Source: Strix aluco
Taxonomy: Eukaryota > Chordata > Aves > Strigiformes > Strigidae
Assembly: GCF_031877795.1 (NCBI RefSeq)
Contig: NC_133931.1
Span: forward strand, 128,502,621 to 128,566,620
Length of the DNA stretch: 64,000 bases
Reading direction: 5' to 3'
Position numbers and translations under genes: made by a program. Below, piece after piece: positions 31,201 through 44,402 of this stretch (position 1 is its first letter; the number at the start of each line of letters is the position of its first letter). The notes under the pieces were generated by a model, which saw only the letters and a list, made by a program, of their open reading frames with translations, did not search any database and was not told the origin of the DNA.

Positions 31201-34200
31201 GAAGTGCAATATGAAGTGAATTTGAACTTAATTTTCTCAATCTTCTCTTAAGTCAGGGGGACAAACAGTGGAACTATTAGCCCATCATCTCAGTGCTGCT
31301 TCTTTTTAACTGGGAAAAGCAGGATGTTTCTAGCTTTCACCCTGAATCTTGGATGATTGGCCACAATAATTGCTGAACTTGTTTTGCATCTGACAGATGA
31401 AGAATCAGTCAGTCAGCGCACTCAGACAGTTTCTCACCTCAGCACTTCCCACTGAGAACAATACACCATTGTGTGCTCATCTTAGTTAATACAGTTACAT
31501 CAAAATAAGGGTCTCGTCTCCTCTGAAGAGTTTTATCACTAAAACACACTCAGTCTTGAGTCCTACTGGGAATATCTGAGTTTAGGATTAAAAAATTATT
31601 AACATATACAGTATAAACTATTTTCTAGGCTTGTTCCAGTAGTACAAATCCTGAGCAGCATCTCCCTTACCTACAGTGGTTCAAACAGACCTCTACCACA
31701 GTCTTCCTAATACTGTAAATAAATCTCAGTTTTGGTAATCACTGTGCAGAAATCACTGCTGACTTTGATATCCCCAGTTATTTTGGAGATGCCTCCATCT
31801 TACCTAGCCTGGTTTCACAACACTGGTGTCAGCAGCCCCAGAAATTCCAGCCTGCTTGATCAAGGGAAAAGGACTTTGAGAAGAGAAGCAGTGCAGGCTC
31901 CACTCATTCCCTTATGTCTTCCTGGTAACATTTTAGGGATTTTTCCCCTGCATCTTTCCACTTCTCTAACACTTTTTTTTCACCCCAAACAATGCCAGTT
32001 TGTCCAGTTTATCAGTGACCTTGGCTGGGAATCTCCCACATTGGCTAAAAAACTGACTTTGATCAGGAAGGAAAAGAAACAAAACAGGGAAGACTTAGAG
32101 AAAAACTAAAAGACTGGGAAGTCTGTAGGAAATGTGCTAATCTATTACTCAGTTTCCAGGAAACGGTATTATGGAAGATAAGGAAGCAAAGCAACCAAAG
32201 ATGTTCTTCCCCTTTTCCCAGCAGCCGTCCTAGAGCCTAGGCAGAGGGTTCCCAGGACTTACTTAAGACTGTTAGTGCTACTCACTCACCAATGTGAATT
32301 TACCAGTGAAGGAAAAGTATCCCTTCTTGCTGCTTTCAAAAGTCCTCTGCAATTAAAGAAGTTAGCATCCTGTGCCTCTCCTGGCCTCCCTGTGCTAACA
32401 TCAGTGTAAGTGATCTTCCAGCTCCCACAGACACATTCATCCTTTCTTTTTGTGTCTTAAAAAGCCAGGAAAGGAAGACAGAAATGCAATATGTATATTC
32501 CATCTGACACACAACTACATTTCAGGAAATCTGTTGTCTTTAATCCCTGTATTCCCTCTTCCACATTGTCCAGTTATAAACTTGTGCAGAAGAGAATAAC
32601 CTTGCATACCTGAATGACAGCACCTCTCTCACCTTTCCAGTATTGAAACAGATTGCTTTCCAGCAATAACTCCCACAGCACAATCATCATTTATTTCTCA
32701 ATAATTGAAAATCTTTCACGTTAGCATCCATAGAGGTTGTCAATGTTGGAATATGGCTTTCTGACACTGCCGCTGGCCAAGATTTGTAGTATGATCCAGT
32801 GCTACCAACTGATTTTTATTTTTCTTTAATTTATTTTATATTTATTCAGCTGCCCAGCAGTGCCTTTTCCTGCAGTAGCTGATGTCTCTTTGTCCAAGTC
32901 TGCTTCACCAGTTCTGAGTTTCCTCATTTTACTACTGTACAGTCATTGCTGTAGTCTTTGAACATTTGCAGATACATAAAAATCAAGTCTTTATAACAAA
33001 CACAGGAGTTTTTTACTGACACAGCCTCCTGCAGTGGGGTTTTACTTATGTAGCAAAGGCAGCAAGTCTTGCTTGTACTTCTTGGAAAAGTCATTGCCAG
33101 TAGCTGCAAGCTGGGACAAATGCTTTTAATGGAACTTCCTAGTGCAGATCTGCCCTGACTAAACAAACCAAAGACTGTAGAATGCTAAGTTGTGTGGAGG
33201 ACATCCTCTTTCTAGCTAAGCAATGTTATTAGTGTCAAAAGTACAGCACAGAAATAGAGCAGTTAAGGGCCTGGTAGAAGAAAATACCATCAGTAGCTGA
33301 CGGAAGCTCCTATAGGAGTGTCTTTGTTGTCAGATTTCTAGATGAGTGGTTGAAATGGTCCAGTACATACTAGCACATGCCTTACCAACACTTTAAAGAA
33401 GCATGTGGCAACTTTCCACAGGGCAAAAAAAAGAACTTAATAGAGGTGCATCATATGTTTTTCTTGTCCTTGTGCTGTTAGTTCAAAATATACTGATAAA
33501 TGTACTGATGTACTTATTAGCTTCCATTGACCATTAGATACAAAGACCTATATAGATGTCTCAAAACTGTAGTTTTCAGATGGAATTTAAACAAGCATTA
33601 CAAATTTTTTTGAAAGATTTCGGAAGAGTCTTTATAACATTCCCTCCTGTTTCTTTTCCAAGAATTGTTATAGTTCTTACCAGTAAGCCTGGTGAAGAAA
33701 TGAGGGATATGATTCACTTGTGCCCTTATCCCTGCTGGCAGTGATAGAACGGCAATGAATTCAGGACAGTCATACCAGCAAAAATCTGCAATAACAAAAA
33801 ACATCAAGTTTGATAGTATTGTTTGCTGTCCAGATTTCTTACCAGAACTTCCGTTCAGATATTGCATATGCCGTTTTCATATCCACAAGTGGTTGTCTGA
33901 TTGTTCTGTTTCTTATGAAGTATTTTGGGAGTAAATTGTTCTTTTTAAAAAAAGGGTGCAGCATATCTAAAACATGCCAACATGGCTCTGAAATCATTGG
34001 CAAAAAACTGCATAAACATTGGCAAGTTAAAAAAACATGGTACCAATCTCTAGAAATTAACAAAAGTATTTTCCTTTTTATATCATTATATCTGTGAATC
34101 CTTGCAAATGCTGTTAGCTCAGACATTCTTCCTTCCCTGGAAACTGGTTAATCCTGAAGTAGATAGAATTAATTCTTTCACTATTATAGACCCTTAGGCT

Positions 34201-35490
34201 GCATTTTTGTTTGCCTCTCTGATTACTGGAATTAAACCAAACCTTGCTAGCCAGTTACCTTTCTTAATATCCATTCTCTGTTTTGATGATTTTCTACAAA
34301 TGTTTCGCAACCACATTAGTCATTACATCAGTTTTAGCCAAAAAGAGTTTTTCTTCATTTGATCACCATCAGAATTCAAAGCATAGTAGTCTTTTTTTTG
34401 CCATGATTAATACATTTAACTCAAGTCTGCAGAGCAATACAACTACAGGGCTCTTAAAAGGGCAGAAATGGTGAGTGACCTCTATTAGCACTACTTTCTG
34501 TGGCATACGTGGTAAGAGGTCCTCTGCAGGGTGCTGTGGGAACCTTCTACTTCACGTTTCATCTGGCACTACTCGTTTATGATAAACTGCATCGTTGCCT
34601 TGTGCCATTATGCCCAAGTCTTGCAGTCCAGATATTCCCATTAACCAGTAGGCAACAGCTGATGGAGAACGGTAAGGGATGGTCAGAGAAGTGGATGTAG
34701 GTCATTATGAGGAAGAAGCAAACTGCACCTCTCAGGCTGATAAAAATCTGCAGTGTTAGGCTCAGATCTCTTCCAGCAGAATTGCATTGTTCCACAGTCA
34801 TTAATCTTGGAATTGATCTACTCTCATAGTTAAGACACAGGGAACTTAATTTCCAATCACAACTTACATTGTTCTAGTAACTTCACTGGGATTGTTCCTT
34901 ACTCACATACATATCCTGAAGTTGACTTCCATTACTCAGAATTTGGGCAAATATCATCTTCATTTCAGCTTTGACTAAGGCCTATAGATGATAGCAGAGA
35001 TATGTTGTAAATCAGTGTTGAGTTCAGGCCATAGTTTTCAGAACATGTGAACTTAAAACCCTGTATCACTAATTTAAAACGGTGTATAGGTAAGAGATCT
35101 TAACATGGTGTCTAATAGAAATGTTAAAATAATGGGTTAGAGTTGTCGGATGAAGGACCAAGTACTATTATCTCTTCTTTTTTCCCTGTTTCCTCTTTTT
35201 TTCAGTCTACACTTGGATACGTTGCTCTGCTCATAAGTACTTTCCATGTACTGATTTATGGATGGAAAAGAGCTTTTGAAGAAGAGTATTACAGATTTTA
35301 TACACCACCCAATTTTGTTCTTGCCCTTGTTCTGCCTTCCATTGTAATTCTAGGTAAGATCGTTTTACTTTTGCCATGTGTAAGTAGGAAACTGAGGAGA
35401 ATTCGAAGAGGATGGGAGAAAAGCCATGTTATAGAAGAAGCAAGTGGGTCTGTTCCACATCTCTCCCCAGAAAGGATAACTGTGATGTGA
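24754..35490 (+). CDS. STEAP2: STEAP2 metalloreductase (complete, 4 coding exons)
   Basis: Coding exons are 24754-25245, 26911-27438, 29044-29208 and 35206-35490; all junctions are phase 0 and give 489 aa (human 490). STEAP2 passes electrons from cytosolic NADPH through FAD and one membrane haem to reduce ferric and cupric ions, mainly in endosome/Golgi and plasma membranes. Residues about 30-200 form the FNO-like oxidoreductase domain with the GSGDFA dinucleotide motif at 37-42 and SRNP at 60-63. Six membrane segments follow. Haem-ligand histidines are at 316 ([12 protein letters not shown]) and 409 ([13 protein letters not shown]), the same numbers as in human. The C-terminus, [11 protein letters not shown], matches the human tail. 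The start ATG has A at -3 and G at +4. Coding is intact and very conserved, so function is expected. Promoter: the CpG island at 20520-21620. Confidence 0.98.
25246..26910 (+). other. STEAP2 intron (1.67 kb)
   Basis: Bounded by GTAAAT and ttcccaacag. Nothing else recognised. Confidence 0.85.
26911..27438 (+). CDS. STEAP2: STEAP2 coding exon 2 (end of reductase domain, membrane helices, first haem histidine)
   Basis: 176 codons, phase 0, from [13 protein letters not shown] to LNMAYQQ|GTAAGC. The first 45 residues complete the oxidoreductase domain ([20 protein letters not shown]). The rest is the start of the six-helix domain and includes His316. Parallel to STEAP1 exon 3474-3986. Confidence 0.98.
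27439..29043 (+). other. STEAP2 intron (1.6 kb)
   Basis: Bounded by GTAAGC and ctttcatcag. No feature recognised. Confidence 0.85.
29044..29208 (+). CDS. STEAP2: STEAP2 coding exon 3
   Basis: 55 codons, phase 0, from [20 protein letters not shown] to [15 protein letters not shown]. Contains the [12 protein letters not shown] motif and the VTSIPSV helix end. Confidence 0.98.
29209..35205 (+). other. STEAP2 last intron (6.0 kb)
   Basis: Bounded by GTGTGT and tctttttttcag. The largest intron seen in the window. No repeat, RNA gene or nested gene was recognised on either strand. Short open frames inside show no homology I recognise. Confidence 0.75.
35206..35490 (+). CDS. STEAP2: STEAP2 coding exon 4 (second haem histidine, stop)
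   Basis: 94 codons plus TGA from [14 protein letters not shown]. Includes His409, [15 protein letters not shown], the last helix and the basic [14 protein letters not shown] tail. Confidence 0.98.
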   Translation, partial: STLGYVALLISTFHVLIYGWKRAFEEEYYRFYTPPNFVLALVLPSIVILGKIVLLLPCVSRKLRRIRRGWEKSHVIEEASGSVPHLSPERITVM

Positions 35491-36300
35491 TGATAGACTA
35501 ATATTTGTCAGCACTGTTGTAGATGTTTGGGTGGGTTGTTTTTTTTGTCATAGACTTGTATTTTTAGGAGTTTAGTTAGAGTATGAGTAAAGTCACTGTG
35601 GACTTGCTTGGCATGTACAAGCTCTCAACCAAACTATGATAAATTTATAACTAGAAGACTACTACTTCAGAAAACTATGAAAATGTTTTTGTTTTGAATT
35701 ACAGAGGGCAGATGATTATGAAATCAGAATTTTTTAATGCTCCTTTGCACAGTTATATCACATCAATATTTTATTATAACCATGCTTTCCAGATATTTCT
35801 TTGACTTAGAGCATATGTGTCAGAGTGCTATTTATTAATACCACATTTTCTGAGCAGTGTTTCTTTTATTAAAACCACACTTCTGGGCTAGTGAGTTCAG
35901 AATATGGACTAATAGAGTTAATAATTTAGGAAATAATCAGGTTTTGAAACAAATTAATTTGTAATGATGTATTGCACATGTACAGTATATTTATTTGTGT
36001 GGGGTTTTACACCATTCCATGATTTCAATATGCAAAACCAGTTTCAGTTATGGTGTAATTGTACCTCTTGTAAGCAAATGGTATTGTACTAATGGGATCT
36101 TTTTTTTTCAAAGTATCACATCGGATTTTAGACCTTTGGCATCTCTTTATTTCCATACATCATATAATGAAAATTCAAAACAGTGTTACACAAGTATAGA
36201 AAGACTTGCAGATATGTGTGCAAGCAACTAGTTTTTGATTTTAGAATGATTTCAAAATATCAGGAAATACTTAAAAAAAAAAAGGTGAGAAATCTGCAAC

Positions 36301-36306
36301 AATAAA
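36301..36306 (+). terminator. Candidate proximal polyadenylation signal of STEAP2
   Basis: AATAAA about 0.8 kb after the stop codon. Downstream sequence is only weakly T/G-rich. Confidence 0.3.
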
Positions 36307-39300
36307 AACCCATTTTTACTGTGAAACTTCCAATACATTGGTACAACAGGGAAACATCACAATACTCATGTTCTACATGTTTCTACACTGGAATTTCAGT
36401 TATTATATATGAATTTCCCAGAGTCTGACTTAAATTCTTAGTATCTTTTGTGCAAATCCAATCTTCTATTTTTATATAAAAGTATTACTTTTACAAGTGT
36501 CTCTGGGATATGCCTGAATTTTTGAGAAACAAAATTATTATTCTTATACTTAAAAGTGAATTTATCTCTAAAACTCGACATTTGCATTTCCTGTGGGATT
36601 CAAAAGAACATTCACAATTATTTATTACTACTGCTTTGTCAGGTTCTACTCTAACAAAATAGCCAAACTCAACTCATACCTTCAGGCTACGCCTGCTTAA
36701 TTAGCAAAACCTTTATTTCAATGAATCAAAATGTGTAATTTTCTTTACTTGTATGAAATTATATTTTTCTTATCTATATATATATATGGACTGTTAGGAT
36801 CTCTGACTTTCTTAGCTGAACCTTCACTTATTATTTACTACTTTGCAAGAATTTGTCATCGATACATCAGAAATATACAGTACTTAAGCCTGAATTTATC
36901 CTTAAACATCACTGGTCCTGTAAATCTCATTATCTCTGTTTGTAATGAAACCAAGAGCTCCACAGAACAAGAATCTTGAATCAAACTCTGCCCCCAGTTA
37001 CACCAACCCAGATCTAAAGAGTTCATGTTAGTTGTTCTTAATTTCATCTCAAATTTTAAAAAATCTACAACAATTCTATTTTTATTGTAGTATCCCTGTT
37101 CCCCAAACTTATTCATCAAGCCTGTGTATATTCTGGGTTTGTTGCAAATCAAGAGACAATTGAACTTGCTTTCATTTTAAGCATGTTCAAATCTAGACAT
37201 GAAAAACATTTGCATGATTTTTTTCAGAATTAAAGCATTTTTAATATGTCTTTAAAAATGTTTTGTATCATGAGAGATGAGAGGTCAATGAATTCTTTTT
37301 GAAAATGGGAGGTTTGTGAAAACATTTTTTAAAAATACCCTATATTTCATGCATGTCAACAGAAATTTCGGAAGTTTTTTTCAGTTCACAAATTTTCAAC
37401 TTCAAATAGTTGGAAAATTCAATTTTATTCTCCTTTTTAATCTGAGGGGAAGCAATTGGAAAGAGAAAACTCTTTTTATTTCAGCTATTTTTAAAAACTA
37501 AACAGTAATAACAGCTATAATTGGTCAGACTAAGGTCTTTGAGACTTGTTTCCGAGAGCTGACAAGTGACAGACGCTTCCAAAAAGAGGGCATGTGTCCA
37601 GTGATTATTCTTCTGACAGAACCTCTCAGCCTCTTGGAAATCAATCATTTAGGACTTAAATAAGACAGGTGCTGCCTCTGGACTATTGTATCTAACAGCT
37701 ACTTCCTCCAAAAATGTATCCAACTTTTCTAGAAATTTGAAACTTTCTCAGTTTTCTACAGGAAAAGAAAGGAAAAGACAGAAGAGAAAAAAAAGTTTAA
37801 TACATCCATCAAATTCATTTAAAAAGTTTGCATTCTTTTTTCCAAAACCAAATCAGTTTCAAGGTACTAATATTGTCCCTCCTCCACTATGCAGCTATTT
37901 CATTGATACTTGTGTTGATACACAAGCACAATGCTATTTTATTAAACATTCTAAACATTAAGTGAAAAACCTGCCATTGTTGAAGACAGACAGGAACCTA
38001 AACTAGTATGAATGAGGTTTTCACATAAAAATGAGGAACGAGTGACAATTACAACCGCTAACTTACTTTGCCTGACTGTTAATACATTCCAATACAGAAA
38101 GCTGTATATTTCTTGAAAGGCTGGCAGAATTATATGAAATGGAATTTCCTGGCCTGTTTCCTATTCCATTATTGCAGAGAGAAACCACACAAAGCTTAGG
38201 CATTTGTGCTTCAATTCTTTAAATAAAATTAATTTTAAAACTCTCACAATACACAAAGTCTTGGAGTATTTTAATGGGATAAATACCATGCTACATTCTA
38301 CCCCAGTCCTGTGTACAAAACCTGATTAAAATCACTAGAATGGCATGGTATAACTGAGAGCAGAATTTCATACCTCTGAACAAATTTAGGGCAGAAACCA
38401 TTACTGCTGACAATCTGCTGACATTTCAAAATTGACTATGCCTCTGTTATTTTATAGTAATTCTACACGTTCCCTACAATTATCTAATTCGTTTGATGCA
38501 ATAGCAATAATGTTGCAGAACTAAGATACTGTGCTAATTGAAAATTGCTGTCAAAGTCCATATATATTGTATTGTAATGCAACCACTGACAGTGTATACA
38601 GAAATGTATTGGCCCTCTTTCCTATGCAAAAAGTTACTTCATCATTAAATTTCTTCAAGAATGTTTAAACTGTTAAATTTTGAACTGCCAAAGGTGTCTG
38701 AAGAAAATAATGATGTGTTGTTCCTTTTTTCGAACTGTGTGTAGAAAATTAAAAATGTGTTTTGATTTTATAAGTTACTGGAAAGATTGAAATATTGAAG
38801 TATGAATAAATAAGATGATATTTTTAGATCAAATATATGAAGACATTTTTTGAAATATTTGTGCTACAAAATGACATGGTTTCCCGTTAGGTCAGCTATT
38901 TTACTCCTAACTGGAATAACAAATTGACTTGTGATTTAATATTTTTTATTAGTGTTCTTCAAGGACCAATTCACTCTAACAAGACACTTAAGTCTGAAAG
39001 AAAAATTACACTCATGCATTTACTACACATTATGTATCATATCATGCATATGTTTAGTCACATAAGGAATCTTTATTCCTGTGATCAAACACATTGATTT
39101 CTATAGAAGAACTCACATTAGGACTTCTCATCAGAAAAAGACCAGAGGCTAAAAGTTTAGTTTCAGTTGCCTAGATATAAACAAGTAAATTCATTTAGAT
39201 GTCTTAGTTACTTAGGAGAATAAATACATATTTTGAGGAATAGCCTGCTATAAAAATATTTTTCTGTAACTTTGTATAAATTGCTTACTGCCTAATGAAA

Positions 39301-40420
39301 AATGAATAATGAAATAAACCTCATTTCTCTTCATTACTGTTCAGTAAAAAAACCAGTGCTTAACATGTAATACAGAACTGTACACATCATATTAGAAAAT
39401 GGAGACCTCTATGTATTTAGCAACAGGTTATTTGTTTTCTATGGATATTAAGGTATTCTTTCTTGACATTGTCTAAAATACAGTTCTGTTACAGGTTCCA
39501 TGTGTCTCAATTTTATCTTAAAATTCTATTAACTGTGGCAACTATGTGCAAGCTAATTGAGTATCCATGTTCTTGAATTACTTAGAGATTAATTATTTTG
39601 TAATTGTTTTGCAAGTTCTTTGCATATCTAGCTTGTGGTGATGGTTTCTGTGAATTGGTCCCACGTTTAACTTTCTGTTCCAACATTGTGCATTATATGA
39701 TGTGCCAACATGAGAAAGTACATTTATATTTTTATTTGGCATTAATTGCCTATAAAATACTGTGTCTCTGTGTGTGTGTTTATATGTTATTAGCTATACA
39801 TGCTGCCCAACTAGGGCTAAGGGAAATTTTTAATTAATACAAGGCAATGAGTTCCCAAGTGGCTATAAATTTCACAGGTATGAATATCATTAAGAAACAG
39901 CTTTCTGAACGCTTTCTGAATGTCAGGAAACAGCTTTTCCTTTGAATTGGAAGATTTCCTCTGAAAGATTTATCAGGGGCATAAAAATTAGATAGATTGA
40001 GTTTTTCAGTATAGTATTTCCATATATGCAGTGGTAATAGATGCATATGCATAGTTTCTTTCAGACAACGCATCTCCTAATACACAAGTTTTTGATTTCT
40101 TGGCTGTTCATCCAGTAGTATTTTCTATCAATGTAATGAGTAATGTTGCAGTACAGATATTGTATCAGTATATGATACTGCTTGAATTAATTAGATTACA
40201 GCCTTTAAAATAAGTGTCACGTTGAACTGACTTGAACAATGATCTCTATCATTATATATCGTTTCTCATGCCTTGCTGAGAGAGTAGTATGTCTCCCATG
40301 TGCAATATTCTCTTTGTAGTTGTGTTTGTCAGTTTGTGCTGTTTCTCTGAACAGGGCTATTATAAATTATTAGTAATGCTTTTATCTATTTTTCCATAGA
40401 CTGTGTTTTACACAAAAATC

Positions 40421-40426
40421 AATAAA
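40421..40426 (+). terminator. Candidate distal polyadenylation signal of STEAP2
   Basis: AATAAA followed within 15-45 bp by gtgtcaggtatttggctttt, a good downstream element. It would give a 3' UTR near 5 kb. Confidence 0.35.
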
Positions 40427-40460
40427 AAGTCAGTGTCAGGTATTTGGCTTTTTCTTCTGT

Positions 40461-43400
40461 GCTTATGCGTAATAAATTTTAGCTTGCTTTTCTTTGTAAT
40501 ACATGTGTGCTCTGATCAACATTTTCTCTGAGAAGAAGAACTTGAATGTGAGTTCATAAAAAAAATTTCTAAAGGGCAATTTGTTTCTTTTGCAATGTCT
40601 GGGTAACAGGTATTTCACACAGACACACTGGAAAGCTACATCCCATATCCTACTGTAAGGTATTCTCTGTGTTTTCAGAACACAGAGTGAACACTACAGT
40701 ACTATGAGCATATATTCAGTCCACTTTTCATTCAACAAACAAAAAAGTCTGGCAAAAGTGAGACTGCTAGGCTCAAGTAAGTTTGCCAGGTAGAGACACT
40801 CATCTTGTTGGGGGGGGGGGGGGGGGGGAGCATTACTTGTGTAAATGAGAAAAACAGGTGAACCACTTTGCAATCCTTCATTTGGAAATAAATAACTTTT
40901 TTCCAAAGAGGCCAACATAAGAGGAAAGAGGAAAAGAATACATGAGAGGTGAAATCCTGCTTAACTAGAGGTCAGCAGCATAAACTCTTCGCAGTTCAGA
41001 GAAGTCAAGATGCATGAGTCAGTGAAGCTGGCAGGATTCGCATTGCTTTCACATTAAGTCACATAGCCTTCCCAGATTCCCAAATGGAATTTAGGTATTT
41101 TTAAAATTCAGAATATTTCACATCTATTTGTGCTATGCCTGATGTAACAGTAATGTTTTGGTCCTTGAAGTCTGTCTGTCTTAGATTTTTAAAAATCTCA
41201 CCCTGTTTCTGTATATCACAGTACTCGTTTTACTGTGTTGATACTATGCTGGCAGCTGGGGCCCCAAACTTACACCTGTGTCCAGCTGTACCTTGTATTA
41301 TACAAAAGTCTTAAGTTCTGTCTACTGTGACCTACTGCATTTCCTTACAATAATAGAGATCAGCATGAAAGTCCCCCTCAAATCCATACCACCCAATGGC
41401 CCGAACACTCTTATTTTAATAGTATGGGCAGGTAAATACAGATGATGGAAGCTCTGTGACTTTACAGGTTTAAGGTTGAATTTACTGCCAGCTGCTTCAC
41501 AGGTCTTTTTTCTGTGGATATCAAACACAGAAGGTCTGGCAGGACAGTTCTGCACTTCCCTGTTCCTGTGCCCCCCCTTCTTTTTCCCCTTCCTACTAAC
41601 CAAAAAAAGAAAGGACAATGAAAATGAAGACACGGAGTCAACAGACTGATTCTTAGAAGGCTCTGATTTCTGTACTCTAAAGAGCTCGGTGTCATTTGGT
41701 AAACAGTGCAGGTGGCTTTGGAAAAAGTCTCCAGGTTCAATACAGCCAAGGAAAGGACATCACTTGTCTGGGGCTGAAGACCCCCACTGCAGCACATGAA
41801 AGGTGTATCCTGTACTGAATAATAGTTATTCAGAGGCTTGCACCTAATTTGTAAGACAGCAAATACAGAGCGGTAGACAAAATTATTCACTCAGCAAAGT
41901 CAACAGGAGATTAATGGCAGACATAGATACGGAACCTTGATCTTCCAACGCACAGCTATCCCCTACGCGTTTGACCACAGTCCTGTTGTTTCATGAAATG
42001 TAACATTACCTCAAGAATAGAGTTTGCTGAAATGTCTTCACACCAAAAGAGTTTGCCCTCAGTCAAAACAGAAATCCTCTCTACATCAAGTCTGCTTTTT
42101 AAACATATTTCTTAGGATTTTTTAAGATTTAACATTTAATACGTGTGAATTAATACTCTCGGAAGGTATGATAGCCTTGATATCTCGAATGTTATTTGTT
42201 ACCAATGGAAGAGGTAAATGTGATAAAAATACAGTATAAGCCTGTTTGGGGCAGAAAACTGTTAAGTAAATATTTTCACAGCTGATTGCAGGTTTTTGAG
42301 GATGGACATTTGCCATTTGCCAAGGGCAGCAGATTCCCTGTAGTCAAACTTGCACAGTGTAGCTTTCATCCCAGTTTTTAAAAGCTTCATTTATGAAGAA
42401 CCTACACAGTGAACAAATGGAGCTTTGCAATACGATCTTTGGAACAGTCAGCCAACAAATGGCATGTGACCTAAGCTTATAATTTACAGACTAAGTTGCC
42501 CAATTTAGGTATGTTCTCTATACATTTGCAATTCAAAACACGAGCAACAGAACTTTAAACCACTTAAGCCACAATTAAATTAAATTTTAGTGAGTTTTTT
42601 TTTCCACAAGCTTAAAAACTTTGAATATCTACAACTTCAGTAAGTATCTGGGCACCAGGCAAAAAGATCTGTGATCCAGTTTGTTTAGTGCTGCTCGCAG
42701 ACCTGTAAGCACTGTGATTACAATTCATTCCAAATACTTAACAAAAAGGCTTGTTCCATCCAGTGTAGGCCCAGATACAAGACAGCCACTGAGAATCTTC
42801 ACAGAAACAAATGTTTAAGGAGAACATGGAAGGGCTAGTTAAAATGGTTAGAGGAACGGAGAGATGTGTGTACGTGAGTGGATGAAAAGCATCAAACACT
42901 GGGCTGGCAGCTGCATCGTCGCATTAGGTGGATGCACTATAATGTCCTACAGGTCCTGCCACTGTATGACCTGTGTGCCTCTGAACGCCACTCGGGATGG
43001 TATGGAGGTCAAAGTGGTCATTGTGTTTTTCAAATTAGAGTCCCATTCCACGCTAGGCTCTATTTTTGCTATCATTTTGGAGTTGTATACAGGATGAACT
43101 TCTACAAAATGCAGAGTGTGGATGAGTACGTGCGGTACTGTGTATTTTCCCTTTGATGGAAGAACCTGTATAGCGTGTGTGAGTACTAAACATGATACAC
43201 ATCTTGCTTATTTCTGAAGAAGGCAGGTGTGAAATGGGAGGGGTGTAGCATGCAAGCTGGGGAGAATTAAAGTATGAACTGTGCTGGTTATAGCTGGAGC
43301 CATAAAGGTTTCTTTCTTGTTTCAGTTATCAATCACTTCTTTTCCTATAAAAGCTGTCTGGAAACTCAAACAGCTATCTCAGCATTTAATAAATTTATTC

Positions 43401-43539
43401 ATGTATTCAAATATGTATTTGGAACCACAGGAGTTAAAAATTACATTAATGAAAGCTGAGGTTGGTATCAACAGTGCCTGCAGTCAAAAACCTGGGATAC
43501 GTGCATATCCAAAGTTGCATCTGCACAACTTGTCCAAAG
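40461..43539. other. Intergenic DNA between STEAP2 and CFAP69
   Basis: No gene supported on either strand. Contains a 9-bp-arm hairpin at 40665-40687 and a 19-G run at 40810-40828. Confidence 0.65.
40810..40828 (+). repeat. 19-G homopolymer
   Basis: Nineteen consecutive G, bordered by TTGTT and AGCATT. Long G runs are rare, quadruplex-prone and error-prone in sequencing, so the length is uncertain. Confidence 0.9.
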
Positions 43540-44222
43540 CGTATCCCAACCCTGCGGCGGGCAGCCGAGGCGAGCGGCCTGCGACCACGCCATGAGGTGT
43601 CTGTCACCTTCTGCTGCAGCCACCTCTGGGTACCCCACTCTCCTCCTCCAGGCTAAGCCCAGAAAGGGCCGGGTGCTCCCGGGCAGTGTGGCGTTGGCGG
43701 GTTCAGCCACGCTCCCGTCCCGTCCCGCAGAGCGCATTTCAGAATGGGACCCCACGCCCCTCGGGTGTGCAGGTATCCCCACAGCAGCGGCTGTGCTGGC
43801 AGATGCCATAACAAACCTCGGGATGAAAACTGAGCAAGGAGAAGAGAAAATACCCAAATCCCCTCGTGCTTTGTCCCTGCCTTTATTGCTTTCCAGGCAT
43901 TAGGCACCCGTTTGGTGTCAGCCGATGCAGAGCCGAGACTCCTGCCGCCTCTCCCCAGGCCAGGCTGCCCCAGGCAGGGCTGTCCCGCCGACGCCGGGGT
44001 TTGCCATTGGGGTCTCTCACCCTGGAATTGTTCATCCTCAGAAGTTACGGACCGACCAGCCCCTCTCCCGGCTGCCCACCAGGCGGGAGAAGCCCGGGCC
44101 CCGCACTGCACCCCCGCGGGCGGGGAGACCATTTTCTGGCTGCGGGAGTGTGTCACAACGGGCCATGCAACGGCAGGGCGGAGGAGGCCGTCACCCGCCG
44201 GCGCCGCGGCGGGGCTGCGGCC

Positions 44223-44228
44223 ATGTAG
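44223..44228 (+). promoter_or_regulatory. Minimal start-stop upstream reading frame (ATGTAG)
   Basis: ATG directly followed by TAG in the context gcggccATGTAG, 172 bp before the first in-frame CFAP69 ATG. It matters only if transcription starts upstream of it, which is unknown. Confidence 0.3.
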
Positions 44229-44388
44229 CCCCTGCGGGAGGGGCAGGGCCGGGGCCCGCAGGCCGCGGGGGGGACGCGGGGCGCAGCCCCGCACCGCGCC
44301 GGTCCCGGCAGGCCGCGCGCTGCCCGCCGCCCCGCGCGCTGCCGGCGGGCGCTGCCCGGGCCCCGGCGCCGGGAGGTGGCGCCGCCCC

Positions 44389-44402
44389 GCTCCCATGGCA
44401 AC
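44389..44402. promoter_or_regulatory. CFAP69: RFX X-box-like site
   Basis: GCTCCCATGGCAAC matches the palindromic X-box GTTGCCATGGCAAC at 12 of 14 positions, with the GGCAAC half-site perfect. RFX factors are known regulators of ciliary genes, and CFAP69 is one. The site overlaps the first in-frame ATG. A related half-like site, CCATGCAACGGC, is at 44164. Confidence 0.45.

Larger units (their letters stand above)
35491..40460 (+). other. STEAP2: A/T-rich stretch after STEAP2, possibly a long 3' UTR
   Basis: About 5 kb without a supportable gene. AATAAA sites occur at 36301, 38222, 39313 and 40421 among others. The last is followed by T/G-rich sequence. Human STEAP2 has a long 3' UTR, so part or all of this may be transcribed; that is inference. 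Confidence 0.4.

Noticed and set aside
41322-41890. Overlapping minus-strand frames of 103 and 142 codons
   Set aside because: No recognisable protein family, no splice sites and no CpG promoter; length is compatible with chance over 64 kb.
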